Positions 34,541 through 45,770 of a stretch of DNA of 64,000 nt are shown one piece after another. Below the pieces are notes generated by a model. That model saw only the letters and a program-made list of their open reading frames with translations, was not told the DNA's origin and searched no databases. Position numbers and translations under genes: made by a program. Source of the stretch: Deroplatys truncata (taxonomy: Eukaryota; Arthropoda; Insecta; Mantodea; Mantidae); the NCBI GenBank assembly GCA_030765065.1, contig CM060990.1, forward strand, positions 414,169,198 through 414,233,197. The letters run 5' to 3'. The first letter of the stretch is position 1. The number at the start of each line of letters is the position of its first letter.

Positions 34541-37500
34541 TCAAATGCGTCTTGTTAATCCAATGTCACTGATAAAACGTAAAAGACACTCTACAGCATG
34601 CGCGTCGTCTGCCAAAACGTTGGCTAGGCCAACAGGCAGACCAACACAAACGCGCAACGGAGCTAAAACTTGACACTCTGCTAAAATGTGACGCACCGTT
34701 AAGGGCGCATCACACTGCTCACAGAGTGGTGCAGGGTCACCACTGAGCAGGTATTTATAGCTTAAAGGACAATGTCCGATTCGTAAGCGAGATAAAATTA
34801 CCTCTTCCCGAAGACACGAACGAGAAGAGGTACCCAAGATAAACGGGAGAGGCTTAACCTCCCGTACCTTGTTCCCTCGGAGGGTGTCCACTCATCCCTC
34901 CAAAGCAGGAGGATGCGACTACGCAAAAGAACATACAAATCTGTGGAGGGAACAACAGAGGTAAAATATCTGGGTAATAAAATCGCCGACCTGGCAGCGG
35001 CGTCGGCAGACTCATTACCTGACATGCCCACATGACCTGGATTCCACATGAAGGAGACGCTGATGCCAGAGACACCAAGCGAGTGGAGCAGGTCATGAAT
35101 GCGCTGTACGAGCGGGTGGTAACTGTACAGCAAGCTAATACTATGAAGAGCACTCAGGGAGTCTGAACAAATAAAACAGTGCCGTAAGTCGTGCCCCTAA
35201 ATGTATAAAAGAGACTGATAAATGCTAAAACGTTCGGCAGTAAAACGAAAAGTAAAGCTATTTCCACCACAAAAAAGGCACATTCCACTCCACCATCAGT
35301 CTTAGATCCATCTGTAAAGATAAAACGAAAGTCCCCGACATGCGACTGAGTTCTAAATACGCTGATCTAAAGACTGAAGAAGGGGTCTCATTCTTCGGCA
35401 TCGACGATAACCCAAGGTGACAGAGGGCCTCAGCGCGCAAACATGGAGGAAAATGCGTTTCCCCCCTTGGAACGGCCGGCGCTGGCGTAACGTCCAAATG
35501 CCGAAGAAGTTGACGAAATCGAACCCCTGGGGGGAGCTATGCAGAGGAGCTAACTAAATATTGCCGATCAAGCGATCGTCGTAAAATGTTGCGAAGGACG
35601 GGTGGTCAGGCAAGCTGGACAGTCGACAGGCATAGCTACACAAGAGCATCTCACGCCTGAAGGACAGCGGAGGCTTTGCAGCTTCAGCGTAAAGACTTGG
35701 TACGGGGCTAGTTGAAAAAGCCCCTGTAGCGACTCTAATATCACGATGATGAATTGGATTCAAGCGACATAACACAAATGGACGTGCCGATGAATCGACA
35801 ATGCACCCGCAATCCAGTTTGGATCGGACCAAAGAGCGATAAAGGCGAAGAAGGACGGTCCGATCAGCTCCCCAGGATGTGCCACTTAAAACATGTAAAA
35901 GAGTAAGAGACCGGTTACACTTAGCTTTAAAAAGGAAATGTACGAAGTCCAACACAACTTCCTATCAAAAATTAACCCCAAAAATTTCAGCTCGTCTGCA
36001 AACGAAAGTATCTACAGCCCAAAATAGAGAGAGGACGGAGGGAAATATTTTCGGCGCCAGAAGTTGATGCAGACGGATTTCTCGGCGGAGAAATTAAAGC
36101 CGTTGGCGTTACTCCAGGCGTAGAGTCGGTCGATACAGCTCTGGAGACGGCGTTCGAGTAGACAGGTCCGCCGTGAACTGCAATAAATGGAAAAATCGTC
36201 AACAAAAAGGGACGATGAAATGCCAGGTGGAATACAATCAACAATGGGTTGATAGCAATTGCAAAAAGTGTGACACTAAGTACAGAGCCCTGCGGTTCTC
36301 TGTTCTCTTGAATAAAACGACTCGATAATACCGAGCACACACGTACACGAAAGACGCGGTCCGTCATAAATTCCCGAAGAAATATGGGAAGACGACCGCG
36401 GATATTCCATGCGTGAAGTGTACGTGAAATGCCGCCCATCCAACAAGTGTCATAAGCTTTCTCCAGGTCAAAAAACACAGCCACGGTTTGACACTTTCTC
36501 AGAAATCCCTTCATAGTATGCATCGACAGGGACACCAGATTGTCGACGGTAGAGCGATATCGACGAAATCCGCACTGAGCGTTCGCTAGAAGTTTTTGAG
36601 ACTCAAGCCACCATGTCAACCGCCCGTTGATCATGCGCTCCATCACCTTGCAAATGCAACTGGTGAGGGAGATAGGGCGGTAGCTGGAAGGTAGTTGGCG
36701 ATCCTTCCCAGGCTTAAGAATAGGGACAATGGTGGCTTCGCGCCAAACGGAAGGAAAGATGCCGTCTTGCCAAATACGGTTATAGACCTGTAAGAGAAAG
36801 AGTTTACTGTCGGCTGAAAGGTGCTTTAACATCAGGACATGAATGCCGTCCGGGCCAGGAGCGGAGTGCCTGGAGCAATTAAGAGCGTGCTCCAGCTCCC
36901 TCATTGTGAATAGTTCGTTATAGCATTCATCATTAGCAGACCGAAAAGTATATGACGCGGAATCCAGCCGGTCTTGAATAGAGCGAAAGCCGGCGGAATA
37001 ATGGTCTGAACTGGAAACCGACTCAAAGGCAGCACCCAGAGTGTTAGCGATGGCTGCCGGATCCACTATGGTGGCATTAGAAACCTGAAGGCCAGAAACA
37101 GTACAATGCGACACTTTACCTGAGAAGCGACGAAGTTTATCCCAAACAACAGATGAAGGCGTAAAGCGATTAAAAGATTCGACAAAACGAGTCCACGATG
37201 CCTTCTTGCTATCCTGAATAATGCGACGAGCCCTGGCGCTCGATTGTTTATAAATCACGAAATTATGAAGTGCAGGGTGACGCCGAAACACCCTAAGTGC
37301 AGTTCTACGGGCACGAACGGCGTCGCGACAATCCTCGTTCCACTACAGAACAGGCATTCGCCGAGGTTGAGAGTATCAACGGGGAATTGCGTGTTCGGCG
37401 GCAGAGAAAGTCGTAGAAGTAAGGTGCTGCACTAGTTGGTTAATGTCGGTGAAGGCCTGGTCGTCAAAATGCACGAGGCTGGAATACAAGCTCCAGTCGG

Positions 37501-38203
37501 CTGTTGTGAATATCCAGGTAGGTACTCTGGAATGCTGTACATGGTGTGGCAGAAGAGGAACGATGCAGGGGTAATGGTCGCTGGAGCAGGTGTCAGCGAC
37601 GACGTTTCACTGCAGACGACTAGCAAGCTGGAGTGAGCAAACGGCAAGGTCCAAGTGAGAAAATGTACCCGAAGAATCAGAAGGTAACGTACGCTCACCT
37701 GTATTGAGAATAGAGAGATTGAACTGATCAAAAATGTCAGAAAGAGGAGTTCTCCTCGCACAAGCCCTTGGTGAACCCCACAGGGGATGATGAGCACTAA
37801 AATCTACCAACAGGAGAAATGCTGTTGGGAGAGCGGACAAGAGATCTCGAATGTCCGCGTTAGCGAGGGGAGACGTTGGAGGTGAATAGACAGAGCAAAC
37901 AGAAAAGAAAAAACCGGGTAAGTGAAGTTTAATGGCAACAGCTTGCAAGTCGGACGAAAGAGCGAGAGTTTGAAAATGAACGTCGCTACGCACTAGAAGC
38001 ATGTCACCTCCATGGGCGGGAGTACCGTCCTCCGGCTCAAGATCGTAGCGAACCGTAGTATACCCTCGGAGATCAAAAGGATCGTGAGGGCGAAGCTTAG
38101 TCTCCTGCAAACACACGACCATAGGTGAATGGGAACGCAATAAAAGTTGCAGTTCCACCCTATGCTATCGAACACCACGTAAATTCCAGTTCAGGATAGC
38201 CAT
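34541..38203 (-). pseudogene. ORF2 polyprotein of G, multiply broken
   Basis: ATG kept at 38203. Codon 13 is TAG (TCG in other copies). A long open stretch (37291-35987) covers the post-endonuclease region and RT, with FFDLEKAYD retained but PQG altered to EPQG in context. The FVDD region falls into another frame, reading LTIFPF-type sequence. RNase H is split by the T6 one-base deletion (35271-35276), and the IPGHVG motif is NPGHVG. The C-terminal CX2CX7HX4C is present (34891-34541 block). The protein is non-functional. Confidence 0.85.
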
Positions 38204-38224
38204 TAAGGAAAAGGGATAAACTGT

Positions 38225-39493
38225 CTACTTAGAAGGGCGGCTCAAAATAATCTTTTGCTTAACCTTTGGGCTCGCGCTTTTGGTATGGAGTTTGTTAGAC
38301 TCCATAGCTTCCTCGAAGGGAGGGCCCACGCGCTCAGTGCCTGAAACCGATTCAAGCGCCGAGAATCGGTTCTGGGTGGCAACGAGTTAAGGGGTCGCTG
38401 AGTGCGGCTTATCCCAGGAGCATCCTGGGACAGCGACCTTCGAGGAGGAGGAGAAGGTGAACTTTTCTTTCCGCGCGCACGCGGAGGGTCTTTTAAAAAA
38501 TCTTCCCTACGATATTTCTGCTTCGATTTCTTCTCGGTGACTTGTGACTTTATAACCTTTTGACCAGCTTTAGGTGGCTCTATCACAGTGGCTTGAATGG
38601 ACGGCCGGATGGTGGTGGCGGTTAGTGCACTCATGGTCCAGGTTTGAGTCTCTACATCCTTAGTGGGTACTCGCGAGGCAACAACAGACCTGAATGTTCC
38701 TGATCGCAGGAGCGAAGGTTGGTGCGCATATTAACGCCTCCGGGCTTCGGCGAAGGAGTGTTTCTCCTTTACCCGAATCTCCTGGATCGCCCGTCCAAAT
38801 ACCACGGACAGTCGGCAAACGAAGCAGAATGTGACCCTTTTCAATTAACGCAGACGGGGGCTGTTAAACTGGTACCTTCATGTGAGGGCTGGCTTTGTGT
38901 TGCACAGATGTTCACGGCACTCTTATAGGTGACTTGCGTATGCCCAAAACGTTGGCATTTGAAACAACGCAGAGGTCTTGGAATATAGTGCCTCACCGCA
39001 ATACGTTCGTACTCTGCTGTAATGCTCGTGGGTAGATCGACGCCATCAAATGTGATAAAAAGGGTACGAGTGAGTACCAATACTCCGTCGCGTTTGCCCT
39101 GCACCCGATGCACTGATGTCACCTTTTGATCTGATAGATATTTGACTAGGTCCTCGTCCGATATTCCGTCGAGGCTATGGGTGGTAACGACGCCTCGACA
39201 GGAATTCAAGGTGCGGTGCTTCTCAACACGGAGAAGCGTAGCGCTCAACAAGGTCTTTGTTGATCGGACTTGCTGTGTACTAATAATGACCCGTTTCGAA
39301 GGCGAATGCAGGACTGAACCGAACCAGCAATAGAGTCAATGCCCTTCTGTACTATAAAAGGGTTCACCTTCTCAAACGATTGTCCTTCCTCATTTCGTGT
39401 AATAGCTAAGTAATAACCAGATGTTGGCGGTGCTACTTCTGTTGCAAATACTTTTCGTTGCTTGTTAGTAATAATGGAGAAAGGGTGCTCCAT
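38225..39493 (-). pseudogene. ORF1 of G, broken
   Basis: It starts at ATG 39493 with the MEHPFS N terminus. Deletions around 39225-39260 break the frame at about residue 82. Knuckle 1 reads CFKCQRFGHTQVTY, losing its last Cys. Knuckle 2 reads CATQSQPSHEGT and is also damaged. The C-terminal basic tail is in another frame (38634-38242). About 21 bases are missing in total relative to intact copies. Confidence 0.83.
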
Positions 39494-40128
39494 AGCGAAA
39501 TAAATCCTCCACCATTGAAACGTCTCCGACTTCGGGCGCTGACTTCCCGGGCGTTACGTCGGCTTGGGTGAGTGGCCTATCTATACCTAGCTCACCCCAG
39601 GGTCACACCTCCCAGACTTAGACAGAGGGACCCAATCGCCGCCAGAAGTCAGCAGCTCATGCAATGGCCCCCCACGGGACTACAGTTGAACAGCGGAAAC
39701 GAACACATACCCTACATGACGACCCCGGGTGCTGGGGATGACGCCATTACCCACTCACCCAGCTGCGCACCCAGTGCGCGGGTATCCGTCAGGCTGTGTC
39801 CACGGAGGATTTAAATAAAAAGATAAAAGTAACTTAAAGTGTGTGGGCGTTTCGTACGCAAGGTAGGCCGGCGATGAAGTAAAAGGGATGTGTAAATGAA
39901 TGGGCGTGGGGCGAAATGTGCATAAGTAGAAGAGAAGAAAGAAACGATGGTGAGAGGCGACATGGAGTGAAATGCACAGAACACACGAGAGCCTACCCTG
40001 AGTCCCCCGGTCACGAGAACGAACCCACCTCGACCGGACGGGGATGAAGTGATGAAGATGGCGATGAGTGGCTCGGGAACTTCCGGGTACGCCAAACTCG
40101 TATTCACACAAGGTGATCCCCTGGGGGG

Positions 40129-40139
40129 AATAGTATACA
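40129..40139. repeat. TSD, right copy (element G)
   Basis: AATAGTATACA; compare 34210-34220 (one mismatch). Confidence 0.7.
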
Positions 40140-40806
40140 TTTAACAACCTTGCTTCCTCTTTGAATAGAATAGTTGAGACAGACAAAATTGCTGGTAAAG
40201 GCGGCAGTGGCGAAGTAGAAGACCCTTGACGCCTGGAACAAAGAATGTTCTGCATGTGCCCCTTGTGGAACCCACAAAAGTTCTTCTCCCTCTCCTTCAC
40301 ATAAAACTTGTTATCATGAGCCAGTTTGTATGTGCCCTAGATAAGGACAATGAGTATTTTAAGCACATATGACCCTAGATATGCTGAAAGCAGGTGTTTT
40401 TCTGGACCTCAGATCAGGAAATTAATGTGTGACTGCAATTTTGAGGATACAGTGAGTCAAACAGAAAAGCAAACCTGGCAGAGCTACAAAGACGATATAA
40501 AAAATTCCTAAGAAAGACGAGTAGTCCACTTACAAAACCATTGTAAACATCATGTTGGAAGTTTTGAGAAAAGCAGTTGTAACACGAGTTTGATATTACA
40601 CTTCGTACATGCTCACTCTATTTTTCATGTAACTCTTGGATTTTATACGGAAGAACAGGGTGAATATTTCCACGGAGTTTTGAAAGACATGGAAAGAAGT
40701 TACTATGGTGTTTAGACTGTTAACATGATGCCAGACTACTGTTATATGACTGAAAAGAGAAAGTACTTCTCATGCACAAGGAAGAAGTTCAAAAAGAAGA
40801 AAATTT
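40130..40806 (+). pseudogene. Repeat-encoded arthropod protein of unknown function, 3' half
   Basis: Continuation of 33493-34220 beyond the element G insertion. In one frame, with several stops near its start, it reads RRPLTPGTKNV, PLVEPTKVLLPLLHIKL and FVCALDKDNEYFKHI (to about 40368). After a frame change come SGPQIRKLM, LHFVHAH, EEQGEYFHGVLKDMERSY and NMMPDYCYM (to about 40760). These match the order of conserved blocks I remember for this abundant protein family: PLVxPxKVxLPPLHIKLGLMK-like, then GPQIR-like, then ExGExFHxD-like. Together the two halves span most of the family length. This is recognition from memory, not a search. Confidence 0.6.
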
Positions 40807-41369
40807 CTGCCTGTAAAATAATGCTACGTCACTGTGAAGAATACTGATTGTTGGTAGTTCTTGTAAAATGTACACCCATGGACAAAAAATGGGTCATATC
40901 TTGAACACCAAATTTTCTAAGTCCTACATGGCACAGCACCTTGTTTACATCATATGCAATACAGTTGTGTAGCCGATTCAGCAGGTTGTTGTATGGCATT
41001 ACAAAACATGCCACCTTCCATGTGTCTTTTCTGTAGCGCTGTGGCAAAGTGTAGGGTACTTCCATGGTTAAGACTGCTACATGCAAGAAATGAACCAGCA
41101 AGCTTTTTTTTCTTGTGTTAATAATGTTTAATTAATACATAGAGACTATTTATTTTTGATATACTGCATTTCATACAGGCATTTGGTAAAGTTAGTAATA
41201 GAATAGTTATAACAAATCTTTTAAGGATTTATTCTACCTAACTGCAATATGCTGCACAAGAAACCACATGATGCACAGGAGGGGGTAGAAATGCATCAGG
41301 CCCGAACAAGTTCTCTTGAACCACACTATGTCTGACAATGACAAAATGCGCACACAAAGACATAGGCAT
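40807..41369. other. Unassigned AT-rich DNA
   Basis: No LINE sequence. A 90-codon minus-strand frame (41101-40829) begins with a non-ATG codon and has no motif I recognise. It may be part of another old repeat. Nothing else is supported. Confidence 0.45.
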
Positions 41370-42335
41370 AAGGAAGTCTCTCCTTGCACTGGTCAATGTA
41401 GGCTTTTTTGCTCATGAAGCTGCAGCTTGTATTGGACTCCATGCAACTACAGTGCAGAGGTGAGTGAGATTATCCAGGGAAGGGATTGAACACTGTCATC
41501 CTAGTTCAGAAGCAAGACATGTGTCCACTCCTGAAATGGAGGCAGCTTTAATAGCAGCAGCAGAGAGGAACCCTTTCCAAACTGCTTCTGAAATGAGGGC
41601 ACATTCATAATTCCTTGAGTCAGCCCAAACAGCTCTGCAGCATAAACAATGAGGGATTCTTGCATGAAGGGAAGCTAAAAAGCAACAGACTGATGTTCAC
41701 AGACTGTTTCGACTTGTGTTTGGAGAGGAAAATGCCAGCTGGGACTGGAATACTATGATATCAAATGAGACGACGTCTTCTTCCACATGTAAGGTAAAGG
41801 TGATTGTCTACCATCCAAAACGGCCCCGATATAATGCAAAATCTATGGTTTCACCATTTCATCAAGATCACGTATCTGTATCTTGTTGGGATATAAAGGT
41901 ATGATCTAGGATGTGTTGTGGCAGCTTAACGATATACTGAACAGTGCACAATACACAGTTAATACTTGATAATATTTTGATTCTCTCTGCGAGGATGAGA
42001 TATCCTGATGGAATTGCTGAATTCATACAGGATAACCATCCACATGAGACAAAAGGTTTTAAATTGGTTCTGAGAGAGGCAGGATATCAGTCTGACAGAC
42101 TGGCCTCCCTATTCACCAGATTTCAATCCTATTGAAAATGCATGAGCTGAGGTGAAAAGGGAGTTGTGCTCAGATTTCACTGCAGATATGCAAAGGACAA
42201 AAGATGGCTTCTGGGTTCAAGAAACCTGGGATGTTATAGCTTCTTGTCCATGTTACAACAGGGTTTTAATTTAATCTAGACACCAAAGATTGAGGGCAGT
42301 TATATGTACAGAGGGTTCATACATCCAATATTGAT
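41370..42335 (+). pseudogene. Tc1/mariner-like (DDE) transposase relic
   Basis: A broken plus-strand transposase frame readable from an N-terminal helix-turn-helix-like stretch (about 41380-41480). Next comes STPEMEAALIAAAERNPFQT-type sequence, and then GEENASWDWN. At the first catalytic position SNET replaces the usual SDE, so Asp is lost. VYHPKRPRYN, VSVSCWD, IQDNHPHET (second Asp present) and WPPYSPDFNPIEN with the following AEVKR (third acidic residue present) follow. The tail is RAVICTEGSY. Several stops and frame changes separate the blocks. The Tc1 assignment rests on the WPxxSPDxNPIEN signature. I did not find clear terminal inverted repeats or TA duplications. Confidence 0.75.
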
Positions 42336-42381
42336 TTTGTTTATTTTTTTGTGTGTTTTAGTTTTAAAAGATACCTAATAG

Positions 42382-42967
42382 TGTCGTAGCCTCTTCTTAT
42401 ATTTGCTCAAAAATGATGCGGAGCTACTCGCTTGCAAGAGAATGTACCGGGGAATTAATCAAACTTCTTACGCGGCGAGGCTACGACGAGGGACGCAGCT
42501 AAAGAAAATACAGAAAATATTACTAATTCGAAACGTTACATGGCTTAAAGGAAGGAAATGACTCTACACTAACATAATTAAAACTTCCAAAGAATGGATG
42601 GCTAAGGAATTTATTATATAAAGATAGATAACGCAGTGCTTACACTCTCAGCCCAATGTCTGCCGGCGAGGCCGCATAGCACGGAGAAAGCAGTTGCACA
42701 CCCTTGCAGCTCGAAGGTTACCTCCTGACTCGCTTTCTCAAGCCACGCCATCCATTCTTTGGAAGTTTTAATTATGTTAGTGTAGAGTCCTTACCTTCCT
42801 TTAAGCCATGTAACGTTTCGAATTAGTAATATTTTCTGTATTTTCTTTAGCTGCGTCCCTCGTCGTAGCCTCGCCGCGTAAGAAGTTTGATTAATTCCCC
42901 GGTACATTCTCTTACAAGCGACTAGCTCCCCATCATTTTTGAGCAAATATAAGAAGAGGCTACGACA
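42382..42967. repeat. Large inverted repeat (221-bp arms, 144-bp spacer)
   Basis: Left arm 42382-42602 and right arm 42747-42967 are reverse complements with about five mismatches in 221 bp. The outer ends read TGTCGTAGCC and GGCTACGACA. The spacer (42603-42746) is unrelated to the arms. It could be a foldback or MITE-type element. Alternatively, the right arm could be the 3' end of an LTR with an inverted partial LTR beside it: the arm ends in CA, and TGGTGGAGGGCC, which looks like a tRNA primer-binding site, starts two bases later at 42970. Confidence 0.8.
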
Positions 42968-43792
42968 ATTGGTGGAGGGCCGGGCATAATTTAATTTTTT
43001 TGTGAGATTTTCGAGTGCAAAATTTTTTTTCTCTCTATAAAATGTAACGGTTTTTGGTCCTCCACGTGGTCGCCAAAAATGTGAATCTGTTTCTTGGCTT
43101 AAGGGTAAGGATTTTGATGGCGTAATTTTTGATTTCTATATTCTAAATTTTGTTGCTTTAATTTCTGAAAGTCCCGTGTCTAAATTTTAATTTTGAGTTC
43201 ATTTTTGTATTTTTTCCATTGTCTGTCGGCGTGACGCTAAAACTCCTGACTCCATTTTCCCCTTATTTTGGCTTCATTTCTACTAAATTATATCACTGTG
43301 CTAAGTTATTCGTGCTGGTTATTTTGAAGTATAAATTTTTGTGAATTGTGAAAAGTGTATTGTGAAAATTGGGTGATATTTGTAACGTTGATAATGTGGT
43401 TGCGTGTGTGAGCTGATTTACGTAACATTGCATTCTGGATTGCGTCATATTGAAAGTATTAACGACTTGAAAGTGCAACAAATTATTTCAAAATTCGTGT
43501 GTTGCGTGTGTATAAAAAGTGTGGTGCATCTGTTTAGAATAATAAAGTAATAAAATGAAAGAAGGCACGTATATGTATTGAAAACTTTTTGCATTGTACA
43601 CTCGCGGAAAAATAGTGGTAAAGATAATGATGATCATTTTGCTTCACCATTGCCAAGTTTGGTTTATTTAATTACGCAATGCATATTTTTTGGGGAAAAA
43701 TGTTTTACAATTACTCATGTAAGTAAAAGTTTCAGGAGCTACTACCAGCCTTGCCAGTATCTTCACCTAATTAGGTTTAATGTGACTCCAAT
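42968..43792. other. AT-rich stretch, possibly an LTR-element leader
   Basis: T-rich, non-coding DNA directly after the inverted repeat. It begins ATTGGTGGAGGGCCGGG, which would fit a primer-binding site if the right arm is an LTR end. It contains a complementary-looking GGTCCTCCACGTGG at about 43055. No long frame is present before the ATG at 43793. Confidence 0.35.
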
Positions 43793-43942
43793 ATGGACCA
43801 GTACGATGTGGATGTTGATGAATCAGCTATATGTGCGTTGCCAGATTTTGGGAAAATTGCGCTGGAATTTTGTGGTAAAAAGTATAAGAAAAAACCTGGG
43901 AGTGTACTTAATTTTTGTTTGATTTTCAGGAATGTTCTGTGA
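43793..43942 (+). other. Small ORF (49 codons), unknown
   Basis: ATG at 43793, acidic N terminus (MDQYDVDVDES), then a basic KKYKKKPG segment, TGA at 43940-43942. It could be the first codons of an LTR-element gag or a chance frame. No homology is recognised and codon choice is uninformative at this length. Confidence 0.2.
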
Positions 43943-45331
43943 CAGTATTGTTTTGAGTAATGATGTGATTTTGTTCTGTTGCATTCGATTTGATATGATT
44001 TGATTTGATTTGATTTTGGGTTTCATTATGATGCTGTGATCCTTTATTTGCAGAAAATTGTTGCATGAATAGAGTGTGTATGTGTGTGTAATTTTGAGGT
44101 TCTGATTCCAAGGTTATAAATATATACCAGTAATGGCTGAATATGCAAATTTTATTTTCATTTTTTTTAAAATAACTGGAAATGATAGAACAAAAATTAT
44201 AGAAAAGTGACATTTAAAACCAAAGCATTAAAAAAATAAATGAATTCAAAATGTAGAGCAGTGTAACTTTGCATATGGAAGAACATACCAATTTTCCACA
44301 CTTATTAAAAATCAATTTCCTGCTGGATTATATCACGTATTAAGCACCCGATATATTTCAAATGATTGCTCTCAAAGGATAATTTTTATGCCAATCCCTT
44401 GTTGAAGAGACTGACATAATTTAATGTATATAAAATGCACCTGTGCATTTACAATTAACAATGTGAATTACATTGCAAGTTGTGCATAGGTCTCAAAGGT
44501 CTCTTTGAATAATGTGCATGTGATATTCCATTTAGTAACATTCTTTGTAGTTTTTCAGATTCCTACTGAAGAATGTTGTCCCCAACCATGCATTTCAATA
44601 GTTGAATGTTTGTGATTAAGGACCTTCATATGTGGGAGTTCACAACTTGTTGTCAGTTATATTACTGATTTATTCATCCACCACTACTGAATATAACACT
44701 CTCCTGCACCATTCTGGAAACTGCAACTCTAATACTGTATTGCTGTATGTATACCATTTTCTCTGCTTAAGGTAGTGTTTTGCATTATGTACAACGAATG
44801 ATTTAATTTCTCAGTATATGAAAATGATGCTTTTCTCCTCTCTAAAGCAATAACCTCTCTTTTGTGATTTATTATATGCATAAATAAACATTTCTGTTCA
44901 CAAGATGAAACAAAACTACATTATAAGCATATAAAAATAATCAGTAAAGCTCTTAAAATTTCTGGTAAAAGAGAAATAGTACAAGCATCCTAGGCTATAA
45001 ATTTCTTTCATATGGCTTATTTCAAGACACTTGGTATTCAATTAAAATCCAATTTGTTACATGGAAATACAAGGAAACACAAAAAGAAGGAAAAGAAGCT
45101 TCATTAAAGACCAACATCTACTATGGTAAAAAAGTAATCTTCCACTTTGATCATTGCTGCACTCAATAAGATAACAGACTATTCTTATTTTCTTAACATA
45201 CTCTGTAGGTAATATTAATAACAGAGTTGTATAGTATGTGGCAGGGATATGCAATACACCTCTACAGTTGATAATGAACCTGGATGTGCACCATTTCTGA
45301 ATACTTATTTACTGAAATCTAGTTAAAGGTT
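43943..45331. other. AT-rich spacer, nothing recognised
   Basis: About 1.4 kb of AT-rich DNA with no LINE, transposase or RNA-gene signature and no credible frame. It includes a short run of TGATT/TGATATGATT repeats near 43985-44015. It is the left flank of element H. Confidence 0.55.
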
Positions 45332-45343
45332 AACAAGGATACA
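45332..45343. repeat. TSD, left copy (element H)
   Basis: AACAAGGATACA, 12 bp, identical to 51447-51458 and adjoining the (TGA)n tail. Confidence 0.92.
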
Positions 45344-45371
45344 TGATGATGATGATGATGATGATATGCGG

Positions 45372-45408
45372 TTTAAGGGCGCTAAACTGCTATGGTCATC
45401 AGCGCCCT
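45372..45408 (-). repeat. 3'-terminal hairpin of element H
   Basis: TAAGGGCGCT (45372-45381) pairs with AGCGCCCTTA (45399-45408) over a 17-nt loop, with the (TGA)n tail just outside. Confidence 0.9.
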
Positions 45409-45504
45409 TACAGTGTATAAAAGATAAGGTCAAAATATAAAACAGGTAAAAGAACCGCATATTTAAAAACGGGACCCAAACCCGCGATGATCAAAAAGCT
45501 AAAA

Positions 45505-45605
45505 CTAACAATATAACAATAACAAATAAAACAATAACAATAATAACAATAACAACAATAACAATAAAAACAATAATAACAATAACAACAATAATAAGAA
45601 CAAGA
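45505..45605. repeat. (AACAAT)n-type microsatellite in H 3' UTR
   Basis: An imperfect AACAAT/AACAATAAT array. Position and unit match those in O, B, C, D and E. Confidence 0.88.
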
Positions 45606-45770
45606 CAAAGATCTGAAAAACAACACACTAAAAGCATAGGCAGTAAAGGATTAAAACGTGTCAGGAACTGTAGAATGCGAGGGACATGAGCGCCATATGT
45701 CCACTGGGGATAAGAGTTCCCATAAAAAACCGACAGGATAAAAGTACGAAGCTAACAAACGCCCAACGCA

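Larger units (their letters stand above)
34221..40128 (-). mobile_element. Element G: full-length, degenerate I-group LINE
   Basis: A 5.9-kb minus-strand copy with both ends. Unlike the others it has no (TGA)n tail, only GGGGGAG before ATGCGG. The hairpin has one mismatch (34236-34245 with 34263-34272). ORF2 is 34541-38203, ORF1 is 38225-39493, and the 5' UTR is of the older type shared with element 2, ending CCCCTGGGGGG. It inserted into a repeat-encoded protein gene, splitting it. Its RNase H region carries the same one-base deletion as E and H, so it is mosaic between the older 5' UTR type and the E/H ORF2 type. Confidence 0.88.

Noticed and set aside
40829-41101. A 90-codon minus-strand frame as a gene
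   Set aside because: Non-ATG start, no motif, and AT-rich repeat debris on both sides.
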